A DNA stretch of 64,000 bases from Lachnospiraceae bacterium (GCA_900768755.1 CAAGDV010000025.1:1-64000), one strand, 5' to 3'. Counted from the stretch's first letter, positions 25,900 to 35,047 are shown. Notes: generated from the sequence alone by a model not told the origin. Made by a program: numbers and translations.

Positions 25900-27616
25900 T
25901 TTTGTTCAAAACCTCCTTCTTAAGCTCAGCCTCGTTTCTGGCGCTTGTCATATCATATTCAAGTATCTGCGCATAATCCAAAGCATTTGTCTTTGCAATA
26001 AGTTCCTCGTAAAGTGCATCAAAAGTCTCATCATCCTCCGCAAAAACCATGTCCCAGGAGTAGTCGACTATGACTTTGGCACACTGTGAGCGGATGGTTT
26101 TAAGCTCAGCAGATTCTTTCGGCGCGGAGTAATCGGTTCCGACAGAAACTATGAGCTGGTCGTGTTTTTTGAGATAGTCAATCGGACTGAGCGCATCGTA
26201 TTTGTCAGTCCAGGATTTTTCAAAATCGCTCTGGGTAGAATAGATTACGGAATCCCATTGGGCAAAAAAGTATGGGAATCCACGGTCCGACTCCTCGGAG
26301 TTCGCCACGGGTGTAAAGTTGAGCGCGCTGATTCCGTCATTCCACAGACCGCCGCCGTAACTGTCCGGAACATTAAGAGGCTCACCATAGAGCACTCTGC
26401 GCCCAAAATCCGTAAGCACGGGACCGTCATCGGTCATCTCCCAGGTAAGCCCCTCCGGCCCCGCCGTTCCGAGCTGCGAGTTGGCTTTGCAGCAGAGGAT
26501 TCCCTCATCGGAGTAGAGCCAGGTGATGAAATCGACCATGCGCCCGGGGTCTTTTGCATCGGCACCCACTGCAATGACCGTGGAGAAGTCCCCGTATAGG
26601 CTGTTGCCTGATGAGTACACAAGTTCGTCTTCAATCGGAACGAACAAATAACCTTTGCCCTCCGAAGTGTGCCCGGTAGTGTTAAACGCAGGCTGCGCAA
26701 GCCACGGCCAGGGCGAGAACAGAATCTGTCCGTCGGAGAATTTGGCGGCTACGTTGTTGTAATCCTGAAATCTTGAGACAGGGTCCACAAGCCCCATGCG
26801 GTATGCCGTGTTGTAGAAGCGCAGACTTCTGTAGTACAAAGAGTCTTTATCAAGAATATTCTGAAAATCGCTTCCGTCAGCCTTGGCAAGCACAAAACCA
26901 TGTTCATCATATCCGTAAATGCAGCAGGGCTGCTTGATCGCATTCATCATATTGTCATCCCAGCTTGAAAAGAGCGAGAAGCCGTAGGTGGGCTCTCCCG
27001 ATTCCGAGGTGGGATGAAGCTCCTGCATCTGTAAAAGAACCGGGAGCAGCTCCTCAAGCGTATTGATTGTGGGGCATCCGAGCTCCTGATAATAATCCCA
27101 GCGGATGTAAGCTCCGAATATCGGATTGGTTGACTCAGTCAGAACCGGGTCACCACTGCTGCTTAACTGGCTCGGAACAGCATATATTCCGGTCTGAAGA
27201 AGCGTGTTATTGAGCGCACTGATCTGCGATGAGTAGCGCCCGACAAGCTGGGAGTTTCTATCCATAAACGGTGCCATGTCCAGAACCAGACCGGCATCTA
27301 CCATATCCTGAAGTCTTCCGTTGGCAGAAGAGGTTATAATAAGATCACCGAGGTTTCCGGATGCAAAACGTGATTCATACACAGTCTCCGAATTGGCAGG
27401 GATAATGTTGAGTTCCATATTGAAACGTTCTTTTACAATGTGGGCAAACCAGCCTGACTGGATTCCCGGTACATTGGCGGGGACATCAAAAACATCCACC
27501 GTCAGGAATTTGGAATATTTGTTGCCGGCGGACTGCTTTCCTGCCGAACATCCCGGCAAAAGAGTCTGCATGAGCACAACGCTCAAAATAAGTGATATTA
27601 TACGTCTGAATTTCAA
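25892..27616 (-). CDS. Second extracellular solute-binding lipoprotein (YtcQ/LplA-like)
   Basis: A 574-residue lipoprotein with lipobox Cys23 (LLPGC), paralogous to the binding protein at 17211 (shared N-terminal pattern D-V-x-D-x-x-A-N, GWFA and KERFN). The start appears to be a TTG, with GGAGG about 11 nt upstream; no ATG fits better. No permease genes accompany it, so it may hand ligands to the LplB/YtcP pair upstream. It is operonic with the GH29 fucosidase, suggesting a fucosylated ligand (inference). Confidence 0.85.
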   Translation of the reverse strand: MKFRRIISLILSVVLMQTLLPGCSAGKQSAGNKYSKFLTVDVFDVPANVPGIQSGWFAHIVKERFNMELNIIPANSETVYESRFASGNLGDLIITSSANGRLQDMVDAGLVLDMAPFMDRNSQLVGRYSSQISALNNTLLQTGIYAVPSQLSSSGDPVLTESTNPIFGAYIRWDYYQELGCPTINTLEELLPVLLQMQELHPTSESGEPTYGFSLFSSWDDNMMNAIKQPCCIYGYDEHGFVLAKADGSDFQNILDKDSLYYRSLRFYNTAYRMGLVDPVSRFQDYNNVAAKFSDGQILFSPWPWLAQPAFNTTGHTSEGKGYLFVPIEDELVYSSGNSLYGDFSTVIAVGADAKDPGRMVDFITWLYSDEGILCCKANSQLGTAGPEGLTWEMTDDGPVLTDFGRRVLYGEPLNVPDSYGGGLWNDGISALNFTPVANSEESDRGFPYFFAQWDSVIYSTQSDFEKSWTDKYDALSPIDYLKKHDQLIVSVGTDYSAPKESAELKTIRSQCAKVIVDYSWDMVFAEDDETFDALYEELIAKTNALDYAQILEYDMTSARNEAELKKEVLNKND

Positions 27617-27752
27617 AATAAAATATGCCTCCGAATACCTGTGCTTGCTTTTCGCTCTGGTAAAGAATTGCTTGCATACATTATAACAGATAACTTAGGT
27701 AAATAGAAAGTAAAAAAACAAGAAATTGCTGGAATTATGAATAAAGATAGTG

Positions 27753-27758
27753 TATACT
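27753..27758 (+). promoter_or_regulatory. Putative -10 element before the c-di-GMP regulator gene
   Basis: TATACT lies 36 bp upstream of the chosen ATG (27794). No -35 with ideal spacing is visible (TTGCTG is 21 bp away). Its position argues against the earlier ATG at 27737. Confidence 0.3.
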
Positions 27759-27793
27759 ATTACGGTGAGGGCAGGCATAATAGGAGAAGGGTT

Positions 27794-29839
27794 ATGAAAA
27801 CAATACTTGTTGTTGATGATAATGTTATTAATCTTAAAGCAATCAAACGCCTTTTGACCGATACATACAAAGTAATTCCGGTTAATTCGGCAGCGGATGC
27901 ATTCGCATATCTTGAGACCAATATTCCCGATTTAATTCTTTTGGATGTGATGATGCCGGAGACGGATGGTTTTACCATGATGCGTATTCTTCAGAAGAGC
28001 AGCGTCTGGTCGGGAATTCCGGTTATTTTTATAACTGCGGATACGGATAAAGATAAGGAACTTGAAGGCTTTAGAATGGGAGCGATGGACTTTATTGTTA
28101 AGCCGTTTGAACCCGATATCGTGCGCATAAGAATCGCGCGTACTCTGGAGCTTGAGACACTCAGGCATAATCTTGAGGAGGAGGTCCGGGACAAAACCGC
28201 TGAGATTGAGAATATTACGCTGCAGTCAATTATGGCAGTCGCCAACATGGTGGACTCAAAGGACCGTTTTGCGCAGTCCCATTCTGTCAATGTTGCGGCA
28301 ATCTCTGAGGAGATAGCAAGAAGACTCGGCTGGAATGACGACAGAATCACGAACCTGCATTATCTGGCACTGCTTCACGATATAGGCAAAATAGGTATTC
28401 CGGACAGTATTTTTAACAAAAAAGGTCTTTTTTCAAAGGATGATTTTGACATAGTAAAGAGGCACACCGAGATTGGTGCTGAGATTCTTGAAGGAATCTC
28501 GATTGATAATGTCAAAGTGGGTGCAAAATACCATCATGAGCGTTACGACGGAAAGGGCTACGGCTGCGGACTTTCGGGCGAAGATATTCCGATTGAGGCG
28601 AGAATCATCGCCGTTGCCGATGCTTATGATGCGATGTCCCATGACCGCGCATACAGACCGAAGCGTTCACACAGTGATATTATCGCTGAATTCCAGAGAG
28701 AACGCGGCGGACAGTTTGACCCGAAGATTGTCGATGTTTTTATGACAATGCTGGAGGAGGGCTGCATAGATTCGCTGAAATGTACCGAGACGTCGGCGGA
28801 GCGGGGTATTGCGGGTGAGAGTACTAATCTTTTGCAGAAGGTGGTATCCGAATACGCCAACGAGGCGATTGTTGAGTCCAACAAGGACCCTCTTACGGGA
28901 CTTTGGAACCGTAAATATACCGTTGTCCGCGTTGATAAGCTTCTTGCGGAGTCAGTTCCGCACGGAGCCGCATTCATGGTTGACATAGATAATTTTAAGG
29001 GAATCAACGATACTTTCGGACATATCTGCGGTGACGAGATACTGCTTAATATATCCAAAGTAATTTTTGACATAGTAAGACAGGATGATGTTGCCTGCCG
29101 TATAGGAGGCGACGAGTTTTTCATATATTTTAACGGGCTTTCGGATTCAAAGAAGGCAGCGGGCGTTGCCCAGAGACTTATCCGTGCGCTGAACGACAAT
29201 GTCAAATATCCGGACAGATCGCGCGGCGTTTCGGCCAGCGTGGGAATTGCCATGGCGCCGAAGGACGGAAGCGATTTTGAGAAGCTTTATTCCAATTCGG
29301 ACAAAGCTCTCTACTACGCGAAGAACAACGGCAAAAACACCTACCATTTCTACAGCGGCGACAATTATGCGGCGAGCACGGGCAAAGGCATCAAAGAGGA
29401 TTTGATGTATATCCGCAAGATGCTCATTGAGCAGGAGCCTGTCAAGGGTTCTTACTACGTTGAATACGAGGGCTTCAAGAATATCGCGCGGTTTATCAGA
29501 AGAGGTCTGGAGCGCAATAAGAGACACATTACTTATGTGCTGTTTACCATTGAGGAGGCAGTCGACGCGCTTCCTGCGGATACCATGCAGGAATACATTG
29601 AGTCGGTTGAGGATTCGATTAAGATGTGTCTCCGCGTGGGAGATGTTACTACCAGATATTCGAGCAGCCAGGTTATTGCCATACTTGTGGATGCGAGCGA
29701 ATCTGATGCGGAGATGGTCGTAAAAAGAATTCTGGAGGATTTGTACCGCAAGGGCAGTTTTGAAGAGGTTGTCATCAACTATGACATTCAGGAACTTGAT
29801 CTCGCCGATAAAGGCCGGCGAAGTGAATCCGAGAAATAA
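27794..29839 (+). CDS. Response regulator with HD-GYP and GGDEF domains plus a degenerate second GGDEF
   Basis: Cytosolic signalling protein of 681 residues that could both make and break cyclic di-GMP. The receiver domain has Asp51 (LILLDVMMP) and Lys103. The HD-GYP domain has HD at 195-196 and the signature HHERYDGKGYG (247-257; Gly replaces the usual Pro of GYP). The diguanylate cyclase domain has KDPLTGLWNR (364-373), an intact GGDEF at 438-442 and an inhibitory RxxD site at 429-432. The last ~130 residues resemble another GGDEF fold in which the signature is RYSSSQV (621-627), so it should be inactive and perhaps sensory. The ATG at 27794 is chosen for its AGGAGAAGGG site. Confidence 0.88.
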   Translation: MKTILVVDDNVINLKAIKRLLTDTYKVIPVNSAADAFAYLETNIPDLILLDVMMPETDGFTMMRILQKSSVWSGIPVIFITADTDKDKELEGFRMGAMDFIVKPFEPDIVRIRIARTLELETLRHNLEEEVRDKTAEIENITLQSIMAVANMVDSKDRFAQSHSVNVAAISEEIARRLGWNDDRITNLHYLALLHDIGKIGIPDSIFNKKGLFSKDDFDIVKRHTEIGAEILEGISIDNVKVGAKYHHERYDGKGYGCGLSGEDIPIEARIIAVADAYDAMSHDRAYRPKRSHSDIIAEFQRERGGQFDPKIVDVFMTMLEEGCIDSLKCTETSAERGIAGESTNLLQKVVSEYANEAIVESNKDPLTGLWNRKYTVVRVDKLLAESVPHGAAFMVDIDNFKGINDTFGHICGDEILLNISKVIFDIVRQDDVACRIGGDEFFIYFNGLSDSKKAAGVAQRLIRALNDNVKYPDRSRGVSASVGIAMAPKDGSDFEKLYSNSDKALYYAKNNGKNTYHFYSGDNYAASTGKGIKEDLMYIRKMLIEQEPVKGSYYVEYEGFKNIARFIRRGLERNKRHITYVLFTIEEAVDALPADTMQEYIESVEDSIKMCLRVGDVTTRYSSSQVIAILVDASESDAEMVVKRILEDLYRKGSFEEVVINYDIQELDLADKGRRSESEK

Positions 29840-29854
29840 CATGCGGAGGGAATA

Positions 29855-31180
29855 ATGGACAACATTGATAACGGAGGAACAAGACCGGAAGAGGCTGCAC
29901 CAAGAAAGTCTCGTTTCAGAACAAAATATGCCAAAATAGGGTTTATCGCTTTTCTGGTGGTGGCGGGAAGCATTCTTTTCTACTTCTCTTTCTTTAAGGA
30001 CAGGACGCTGTTTGCCTTCATAGGAAAGATTATGGATAAGCTGACACCTTTTGCCATCGGTGCAATTCTGGCATATCTGCTGAAGCCTATCTGTCAGGTG
30101 TTCGAGAAATGGACGGCGTCATGGTTCAGCAGAATGAAGAACGCCAAGAAAGCGGCAAAGCTGTCGCAGAATGTGAGCATATTTTTTACCATTCTGGTAT
30201 TTCTGCTTTTGATATATGTTTTTATTAACGCGATAATTCCGCAGGTCGCAGACAGCATCAAGGTGCTGGTCACGACGATGCCGGGTAATTTTGAGAAGGC
30301 GTCCGACTGGCTGATTACAGTTACGAAGGATACGTTTCTTGAAGAGACGGTCAATGATTTTACCGTGAACGGAATGGTGAAGATTGAAGAGTGGCTTAAC
30401 AAACTTCTCACCAACGACTGGAATAAACTGCTGAGCGGTCTGACGGTGGGCGTGAAGAGCGTGTTCTCGGTTCTGTACAATGTGCTTATCGGATTTGTTG
30501 CCTGCGTGTATATTCTCGGACAGCGAAGAAAGCTTGCTTCGCAGGGCAAAATGCTTGTCTACAGCATCTTCAATGACAAATGGGCAGAGAAGGTAATGGG
30601 CGAGGTACAATACGTTGACAAAATGTTCAGCGGCTTTATTAACGGCAAGATTATCGACTCAATTATTATCGGACTGCTCACCTTCTGCGTCACATCGATT
30701 TTCAGAATTCCGTATGCGATGCTCATAAGCGTTATCGTCGGAATTACTAACGTCATACCGTTTTTCGGACCGTGGATTGGCGCAATCCCCAGTGCATTTA
30801 TCGTGCTCATGGTCAGCCCGGTGAAGTGTCTGTATTTTATTATAATTATCATTGTTATCCAGCAGCTGGACGGTAACATAATCGGACCGAAGATTCTGGG
30901 TAACACGACGGGACTCTCAAGCTTCTGGGTGCTTTTCTCCATTGTGTTTTTCGGAGGATTGTTCGGATTCATGGGAATGCTTCTGGGCGTTCCGCTTTTT
31001 GCGGTGCTGTACGACGTCGTAAAGCGACTCGTAAAGCACGGACTGTCAAGACACAATCACTCAGAGCTGTTTATCGAATATGAGGACAAGGCGCGTCTGG
31101 AAGAGGAAGAGAAGAAACAGAACAAAAAGCATTGGCACAATCCGTTTAAGAAAATATATTTCAGGCGGAAGAAGCGATAG
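29855..31180 (+). CDS. AI-2E family transporter
   Basis: Inner-membrane protein of 441 residues with about seven to eight helices and the C-terminal family pattern VIQQLDGNIIGPKILGNTTG. Members (TqsA, PerM-like) export small molecules or act as Na+/H+ antiporters; the substrate cannot be told. It begins 15 bp after the c-di-GMP regulator with a GGAGGG site, so both genes are probably co-transcribed. The tail is basic and rich in Lys and His (KKQNKKHWHNPFKK). Confidence 0.85.
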   Translation: MDNIDNGGTRPEEAAPRKSRFRTKYAKIGFIAFLVVAGSILFYFSFFKDRTLFAFIGKIMDKLTPFAIGAILAYLLKPICQVFEKWTASWFSRMKNAKKAAKLSQNVSIFFTILVFLLLIYVFINAIIPQVADSIKVLVTTMPGNFEKASDWLITVTKDTFLEETVNDFTVNGMVKIEEWLNKLLTNDWNKLLSGLTVGVKSVFSVLYNVLIGFVACVYILGQRRKLASQGKMLVYSIFNDKWAEKVMGEVQYVDKMFSGFINGKIIDSIIIGLLTFCVTSIFRIPYAMLISVIVGITNVIPFFGPWIGAIPSAFIVLMVSPVKCLYFIIIIIVIQQLDGNIIGPKILGNTTGLSSFWVLFSIVFFGGLFGFMGMLLGVPLFAVLYDVVKRLVKHGLSRHNHSELFIEYEDKARLEEEEKKQNKKHWHNPFKKIYFRRKKR

Positions 31181-31189
31181 AATATTTTC

Positions 31190-31225
31190 AGAGAAAAGAT
31201 ATTTGCGTATCTTTTCTCTTTTTTT
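31190..31225 (+). terminator. Rho-independent terminator just before spmB
   Basis: Perfect 12-bp stem AGAGAAAAGATA/TATCTTTTCTCT with a six-base loop and a seven-T run. It ends only 14 bp before the spmB start codon. Confidence 0.85.
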
Positions 31226-31239
31226 GCATATTCATTAGT

Positions 31240-31767
31240 ATGAAGGTATTATTATATATTTCAGAATTCATTGTTCCAATGGTGGCCTTTTTCATCATTG
31301 TATACGGTCTGATAAAAAAAGACAAAGTATACGAGAGCTTCATCGACGGTGCCAAAGACGGACTTAAAACCGTGGTGCGGATTCTTCCGACATTAATCGG
31401 CCTGATGGTGGGGGTAAAAGTTCTCAGGGCAAGCGGATTTCTGGACTGGTTTGCGGGGCTTGTCGGACGATACACCGGCTCCATCGGAATCCCGGCATCG
31501 GTGGTTCCGGTTATTATTGTGCGGCTCTTTTCATCGAGCGCCGCGACGGGTCTGTGCCTGGACATATTCCAGAACCAGGGAGCCGATTCCTATGCGGGAT
31601 TTCTGACAAGCATACTCATGAGCTGCACCGAGACGGTGTTTTACACCATGAGCGTATATTTTATGGCCGCACGCGTCAGCAAAACACGATGGACGCTTGC
31701 CGGAGCTTTGGTCTCAACCCTCGCAGGCATCATTGCCAGCGTGATTCTCACTGTTTTGCTGGTATGA
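31240..31767 (+). CDS. spmB: Spore maturation protein B
   Basis: A 175-residue polytopic membrane protein of the SpmB family, the partner of SpmA in spore-core dehydration. Family marks include DGAKDGLKTVVRILPTLIG and RLFSSSAATGLCLDIF. The ATG at 31240 gives the usual length, but no ribosome binding site is visible and a strong terminator ends 14 bp upstream, so how it is expressed is unclear. It is separated from spmA (9045) by about 22 kb, unlike the usual adjacent pair. Confidence 0.85.
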   Translation: MKVLLYISEFIVPMVAFFIIVYGLIKKDKVYESFIDGAKDGLKTVVRILPTLIGLMVGVKVLRASGFLDWFAGLVGRYTGSIGIPASVVPVIIVRLFSSSAATGLCLDIFQNQGADSYAGFLTSILMSCTETVFYTMSVYFMAARVSKTRWTLAGALVSTLAGIIASVILTVLLV

Positions 31768-31862
31768 GATACTTTTTTTAATAAAAATCTAATTATTTGT
31801 TTATACATTTTAGAAAATGTGTTATAGTAACTAGTAGTACATAAAACCAAAGGAGAAATATT

Positions 31863-32738
31863 ATGCGAGAATATCAGATTATTACTGACACCAACAGCGA
31901 TCTTGTCAAGTCTTATGTCTTGGATAAGGGACTTATGCAGGTGCCACAGTATACCCTTCTTGAGGGCGTTACATACGAAGGCGCAGAGGGAATTGATCCG
32001 GCTGACTTTTATAATAAGATGGCAGCAGGAGTTGAGCCGCAGTCTCAGGCGATTAACCCGGCGGTAACTGAGGAGACCTTCAGAAAGGCTTTGGACGCAG
32101 GAAAAGATGTTCTGTACATAAGCTTTGCATCAACCCTAAGCGGAAGCTGCAATACAGCCATTATGGTGGGCAAGAAGCTTGAGGAAGACTATCCGGACGC
32201 CAGAATCATCGTTGTTGATACGCTGACGGCATCAGCTGCGGAGGGACTTCTCGTAATGAAGGCAGTTGACAATCAGGAAGCCGGAATGAGCATTGAGGAC
32301 AACGCAAAGTGGCTTGAGGACCATAAGCTTAATACGGCAGCGGCACTTGTCGTTGATGATCTGCATCACCTTCAGAGAGGCGGTCGTGTGTCAAAGACAA
32401 CAGCTGTAGTCGGAAGTCTAATCAATATCAAACCTATGCTCAAGGTTGACGAGGAGGGTAAACTCGTTGCAGCCGGCAAAGCAAGGGGAAGAAAGAAAGC
32501 AGTCGCAATGATTGTGGACCTTGTTGCCAATGCTAACAACTCACCTGAGATAAAAGAGCTTAACAAGAGAATCACAATTACCCACGGCAACTGCAGGGCG
32601 GAAGCAGAAGACCTTGCTCAGACGCTTAAGTCGCAGCTTGGCGTTGAGGAAGTAATTATCAATGACATCAATCCGAGCATCGGCGTTCACTCCGGCCCGG
32701 GCGCTCTTCTCATCGGATATTTTGCCGAGAGCAGATAA
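31863..32738 (+). CDS. DegV family fatty-acid-binding protein
   Basis: A 291-residue protein of the DegV/FakB type, cytosolic proteins that bind fatty acids for phosphorylation by FakA. Typical segments are IITDTNSDL at the start, ISFASTLSGSCNTA in the middle, LQRGGRVSKTTA and the ending VHSGPGALLIGYF. The ATG follows AAAGGAG. A structured repeat begins a few bases after the stop. The ligand is inferred from the family. Confidence 0.88.
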   Translation: MREYQIITDTNSDLVKSYVLDKGLMQVPQYTLLEGVTYEGAEGIDPADFYNKMAAGVEPQSQAINPAVTEETFRKALDAGKDVLYISFASTLSGSCNTAIMVGKKLEEDYPDARIIVVDTLTASAAEGLLVMKAVDNQEAGMSIEDNAKWLEDHKLNTAAALVVDDLHHLQRGGRVSKTTAVVGSLINIKPMLKVDEEGKLVAAGKARGRKKAVAMIVDLVANANNSPEIKELNKRITITHGNCRAEAEDLAQTLKSQLGVEEVIINDINPSIGVHSGPGALLIGYFAESR

Positions 32739-32743
32739 AGAGT

Positions 32744-32868
32744 ATAAAATAAAAAGCTTTCTTCGGACATTCGCATTCCGTTGCAAAACGCAGCGGATAC
32801 TAGGATTGTAAAATACACAATCCAAGTACCGGCGTTTGCAAAGGCCGAAGAAAGCTTTTTTATTTTAT
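32744..32868 (+). repeat. Structured repeat copy 4, after the DegV gene
   Basis: The outermost arms read ATAAAATAAAAAGC and GCTTTTTTATTTTAT, where copies 1-3 have AATTAAAA/TTTTAATT; both strands changed, so pairing is kept. CTTTCTTCGG, the 5' bulge ACATTCGCATT, CCGTT/AAAGG, inner stem GCAAAACGC/GCGTTTGC, the AG bulge, the GGATTGT apical stem and an AAAATA loop follow. The T-run makes it a likely terminator for the DegV gene. Confidence 0.9.
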
Positions 32869-33100
32869 GAGCGTTGGTGGCTACGCGGAAAGAAATATCT
32901 AATCCCTTGCCGGTGAGAGAGCCTCGTACTTGCTGACATATTCGATATAAGTATAGATGAATTGTTTGGTAGACAACCATCGGTTAATGATGTTTTTGAA
33001 CAGCAGGTATATGGTGCCAATAATTTCTTTATACTGTAAATATAGAAATGGATATAAAATTAATAAATTGTACTCAGAAAATGCAAAACCGATAAAAAAA

Positions 33101-33130
33101 TTGACAATATTTTTCTATATTGCATATAAC
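33101..33130 (+). promoter_or_regulatory. Promoter of the broken small gene
   Basis: TTGACA at 33101-33106 and TATAAC at 33125-33130 with an 18-bp spacer, 25 bp before the ATG at 33155. The promoter looks intact although the gene behind it is broken. Confidence 0.55.
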
Positions 33131-33154
33131 AAAAAAAGAAAGCGGGGAAGGAAC

Positions 33155-33502
33155 ATGACAAAGGAAGAAAAAATTGAACTGACAGAAAGCTATGAAAGAA
33201 GGTATTATGCCGGGGAGGCAATGACAATTAAATAATATTTAGAACTTTGCAAAATAGAAGATGAAAAATTTTATAAGGAACACGGATACTGGTCAGACGA
33301 AAATGAGGCTCTTCCCCAATTAACTGAGCAGGAAGATTATGATTAAATGCTTGAGCTTATGTATAAAGCTGCTGGGAATATAGTTGCAGAAAGAGAAGCC
33401 AAAGAGAAGAAAAAACAACAGAAAGCAAGTGCTTTCAATGAAAAAAACGACAAATTTACCGAAAAGATATATAATTTTTTTGACGATATGAAACGCAAAT
33501 AG
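33155..33502 (+). pseudogene. Small hypothetical gene interrupted by two in-frame stop codons
   Basis: A good start (GGGGAAGG then ATGACAAAGGAAG) opens a frame that continues as protein-like sequence across TAA at 33233-33235 and TAA at 33344-33346 to a TAG at 33500-33502. The pieces read MTKEEKIELTESYERRYYAG.., then YLELCKIEDEKFYKEHGYW.., then MLELMYKAAGNIV.., all hydrophilic and Glu/Lys rich. Both stops stand where a Glu (GAA) or Gln (CAA) codon would fit, so single substitutions explain them. No family is recognised. Decay is the simplest reading; recoding of TAA is unlikely. Confidence 0.55.
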
Positions 33503-33613
33503 GGGAAGCTTGAAAAGAGATTGACCGACTTTTTGACACGTTATATAATATGTATTGAGACAGAGTATTTTGCAGATGTAATAAATACTGTTGTTGTACT
33601 GTACCTATGAGGA

Positions 33614-33868
33614 ATGCAGGACAATGAGACGCTCATGCTCAAAAATGGGCATGACTTTCCAGAGAATATTGTAGTGCAGGGTATGGAATACGATACTTTC
33701 ACACGAATAATTCTAAATCGTATTGGAAATTTAAGGATATATTATCGTGATAAAAATTCAGGTAGACATAATACAGCTATTTCGCTAAAAGAATATCCTG
33801 ATTTCTATAATTACGCTGATATAAAAAAGAGAAGTCACGATATAGAACGAATAATATTTGAAGTATAA
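33614..33868 (+). CDS. Hypothetical protein, 84 aa
   Basis: A short open frame with a weak site (ATGAGGA) before the ATG. The product has no signal peptide or membrane segment, is rich in charged and aromatic residues (NLRIYYRDKNSGRHNTAIS) and has no motif I recognise. It lies between a broken gene and the RhuM gene in an AT-rich accessory stretch and may itself be a remnant of a larger gene, since the frame is nearly open upstream (TGA at 33608). Confidence 0.45.
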   Translation: MQDNETLMLKNGHDFPENIVVQGMEYDTFTRIILNRIGNLRIYYRDKNSGRHNTAISLKEYPDFYNYADIKKRSHDIERIIFEV

Positions 33869-33878
33869 GGGCGAAAAA

Positions 33879-34016
33879 ATGACCTTGAATGAGTGGGGCT
33901 GCAAAGTAACTGTATGGCGCTCTATTAGAATTTATGCTTATTCAGCAAAAAAAGGTCAAATGGAAACCTTACAAGAAAAGAGAGAACTCTATATTCAAAA
34001 TCATAATGAGAGCTGA
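33879..34016 (+). CDS. Small open frame, 45 aa, upstream of rhuM-like gene
   Basis: ATG at 33879 opens MTLNEWGCKVTVWRS.. and closes with TGA at 34014-34016, 22 bp before the RhuM-like gene. AAGGGC upstream could be a ribosome site. No motif is recognised, and chance opening is possible in so short a frame. Confidence 0.3.
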   Translation: MTLNEWGCKVTVWRSIRIYAYSAKKGQMETLQEKRELYIQNHNES

Positions 34017-34038
34017 TTCATATTGAGAGGATTAATTT

Positions 34039-35043
34039 ATGGAACAAAAACATGATATCGTCCTCTATCAGATAGATGATACCAATGTCTGCGTCAGCGT
34101 AATATATAAGGACGAAACATTTTGGCTTACTAGAATGTCTATGGCAGAATTGTTCGATGTCGGTCCACAGGCTATCAGTAAACATCTGGGAAATATCTAT
34201 AAAGAGGAAGAATTAGAGCGTGAATCAACTAGTTCCAAAATGGAACTAGTTCAAAATGAAGGTGGTGTTGAGAAGAAGCGTAATGTGGATTTTTATAATC
34301 TCGATGCCGTTATCGCCGTGGGCTACCGTGTAAATTCAAAGAAAGCAACAAAATTCCGGCAGTGGGCTACCAAGACCCTGAAAGAATATATCACAAAGGG
34401 CTTTGTGCTTAATGATGATATGCTCAAGAACGGAAAACCTTTTGGTAAAGATTATTTTGATGAATTACTGGAGCGTATCCGCGAAATCCGTGCCAGCGAG
34501 CGTAGAGCTTATCAGAAAATCACGGATGTGTTTGAACAATGCAGCTATGATTATGATAAGAATAGCGAGACTACAAGAGCATTTTATGCATTTGTACAGA
34601 ATAAGCTTCATTTCGCCGTTACCGGTCAGACTGCTGCTGAGCTGATATTTGACCGTGCCGATGCAGAAAAGCCTACTATGGGACTAACCACATGGAAGGA
34701 TGCTCCGGACGGCAAGATATTAAAAAGAGATATAGTTGTTGCCAAGAATTATCTTAATGAAAAGGAAATGTCCCGTCTGAACAGGCTTGTTACAATGTTT
34801 ATTGACTATGCTGAGCTTATGGCTGAGGATGAAGTTCTCATGAGCATGCAGGACTGGGTAGATCAGACCAATCAGTTTTTAACGGGCAACAGGCGTAAGG
34901 TTCTTGAAGGCAAAGGAAGAATATCTCATGACCAGGCTATCGAAAAGGCCGCAAAAGAATATGATATCTTCCGTGTACGTCAGGATCAGGAATATGTATC
35001 AGAATTTGACAAGCAAACCGAGAAATACTTCAAGGGTGAATAG
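34039..35043 (+). CDS. RhuM family protein
   Basis: A 334-residue protein of the RhuM (virulence-associated, PF13310) family. Typical marks are an N-terminal ARM-like segment TFWLTRMSMAELFDVGPQAISKHLGNIY that resembles a phage anti-repressor/Bro-N fold, VAVGYRVNSKKATKFRQWAT, and the later ETTRAFYAFVQNKLHFAVTGQTAAEL. Members occur in mobile and accessory regions, often with restriction or toxin modules; the biochemical role is unknown. GAGAGG precedes the ATG. Surrounding remnants indicate an island undergoing decay. Confidence 0.88.
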   Translation: MEQKHDIVLYQIDDTNVCVSVIYKDETFWLTRMSMAELFDVGPQAISKHLGNIYKEEELERESTSSKMELVQNEGGVEKKRNVDFYNLDAVIAVGYRVNSKKATKFRQWATKTLKEYITKGFVLNDDMLKNGKPFGKDYFDELLERIREIRASERRAYQKITDVFEQCSYDYDKNSETTRAFYAFVQNKLHFAVTGQTAAELIFDRADAEKPTMGLTTWKDAPDGKILKRDIVVAKNYLNEKEMSRLNRLVTMFIDYAELMAEDEVLMSMQDWVDQTNQFLTGNRRKVLEGKGRISHDQAIEKAAKEYDIFRVRQDQEYVSEFDKQTEKYFKGE

Positions 35044-35047
35044 CAAA

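Noticed and set aside
27737..27793. Earlier ATG for the c-di-GMP regulator
   Set aside because: There is no ribosome site, a likely -10 element overlaps it, and the receiver domain begins at the later ATG with a good AGGAGAAGGG site.
33232..33346. Stop-codon recoding in the broken small gene
   Set aside because: No recoding signal is visible and other genes in the window use TAA normally; decay by point mutation is simpler.
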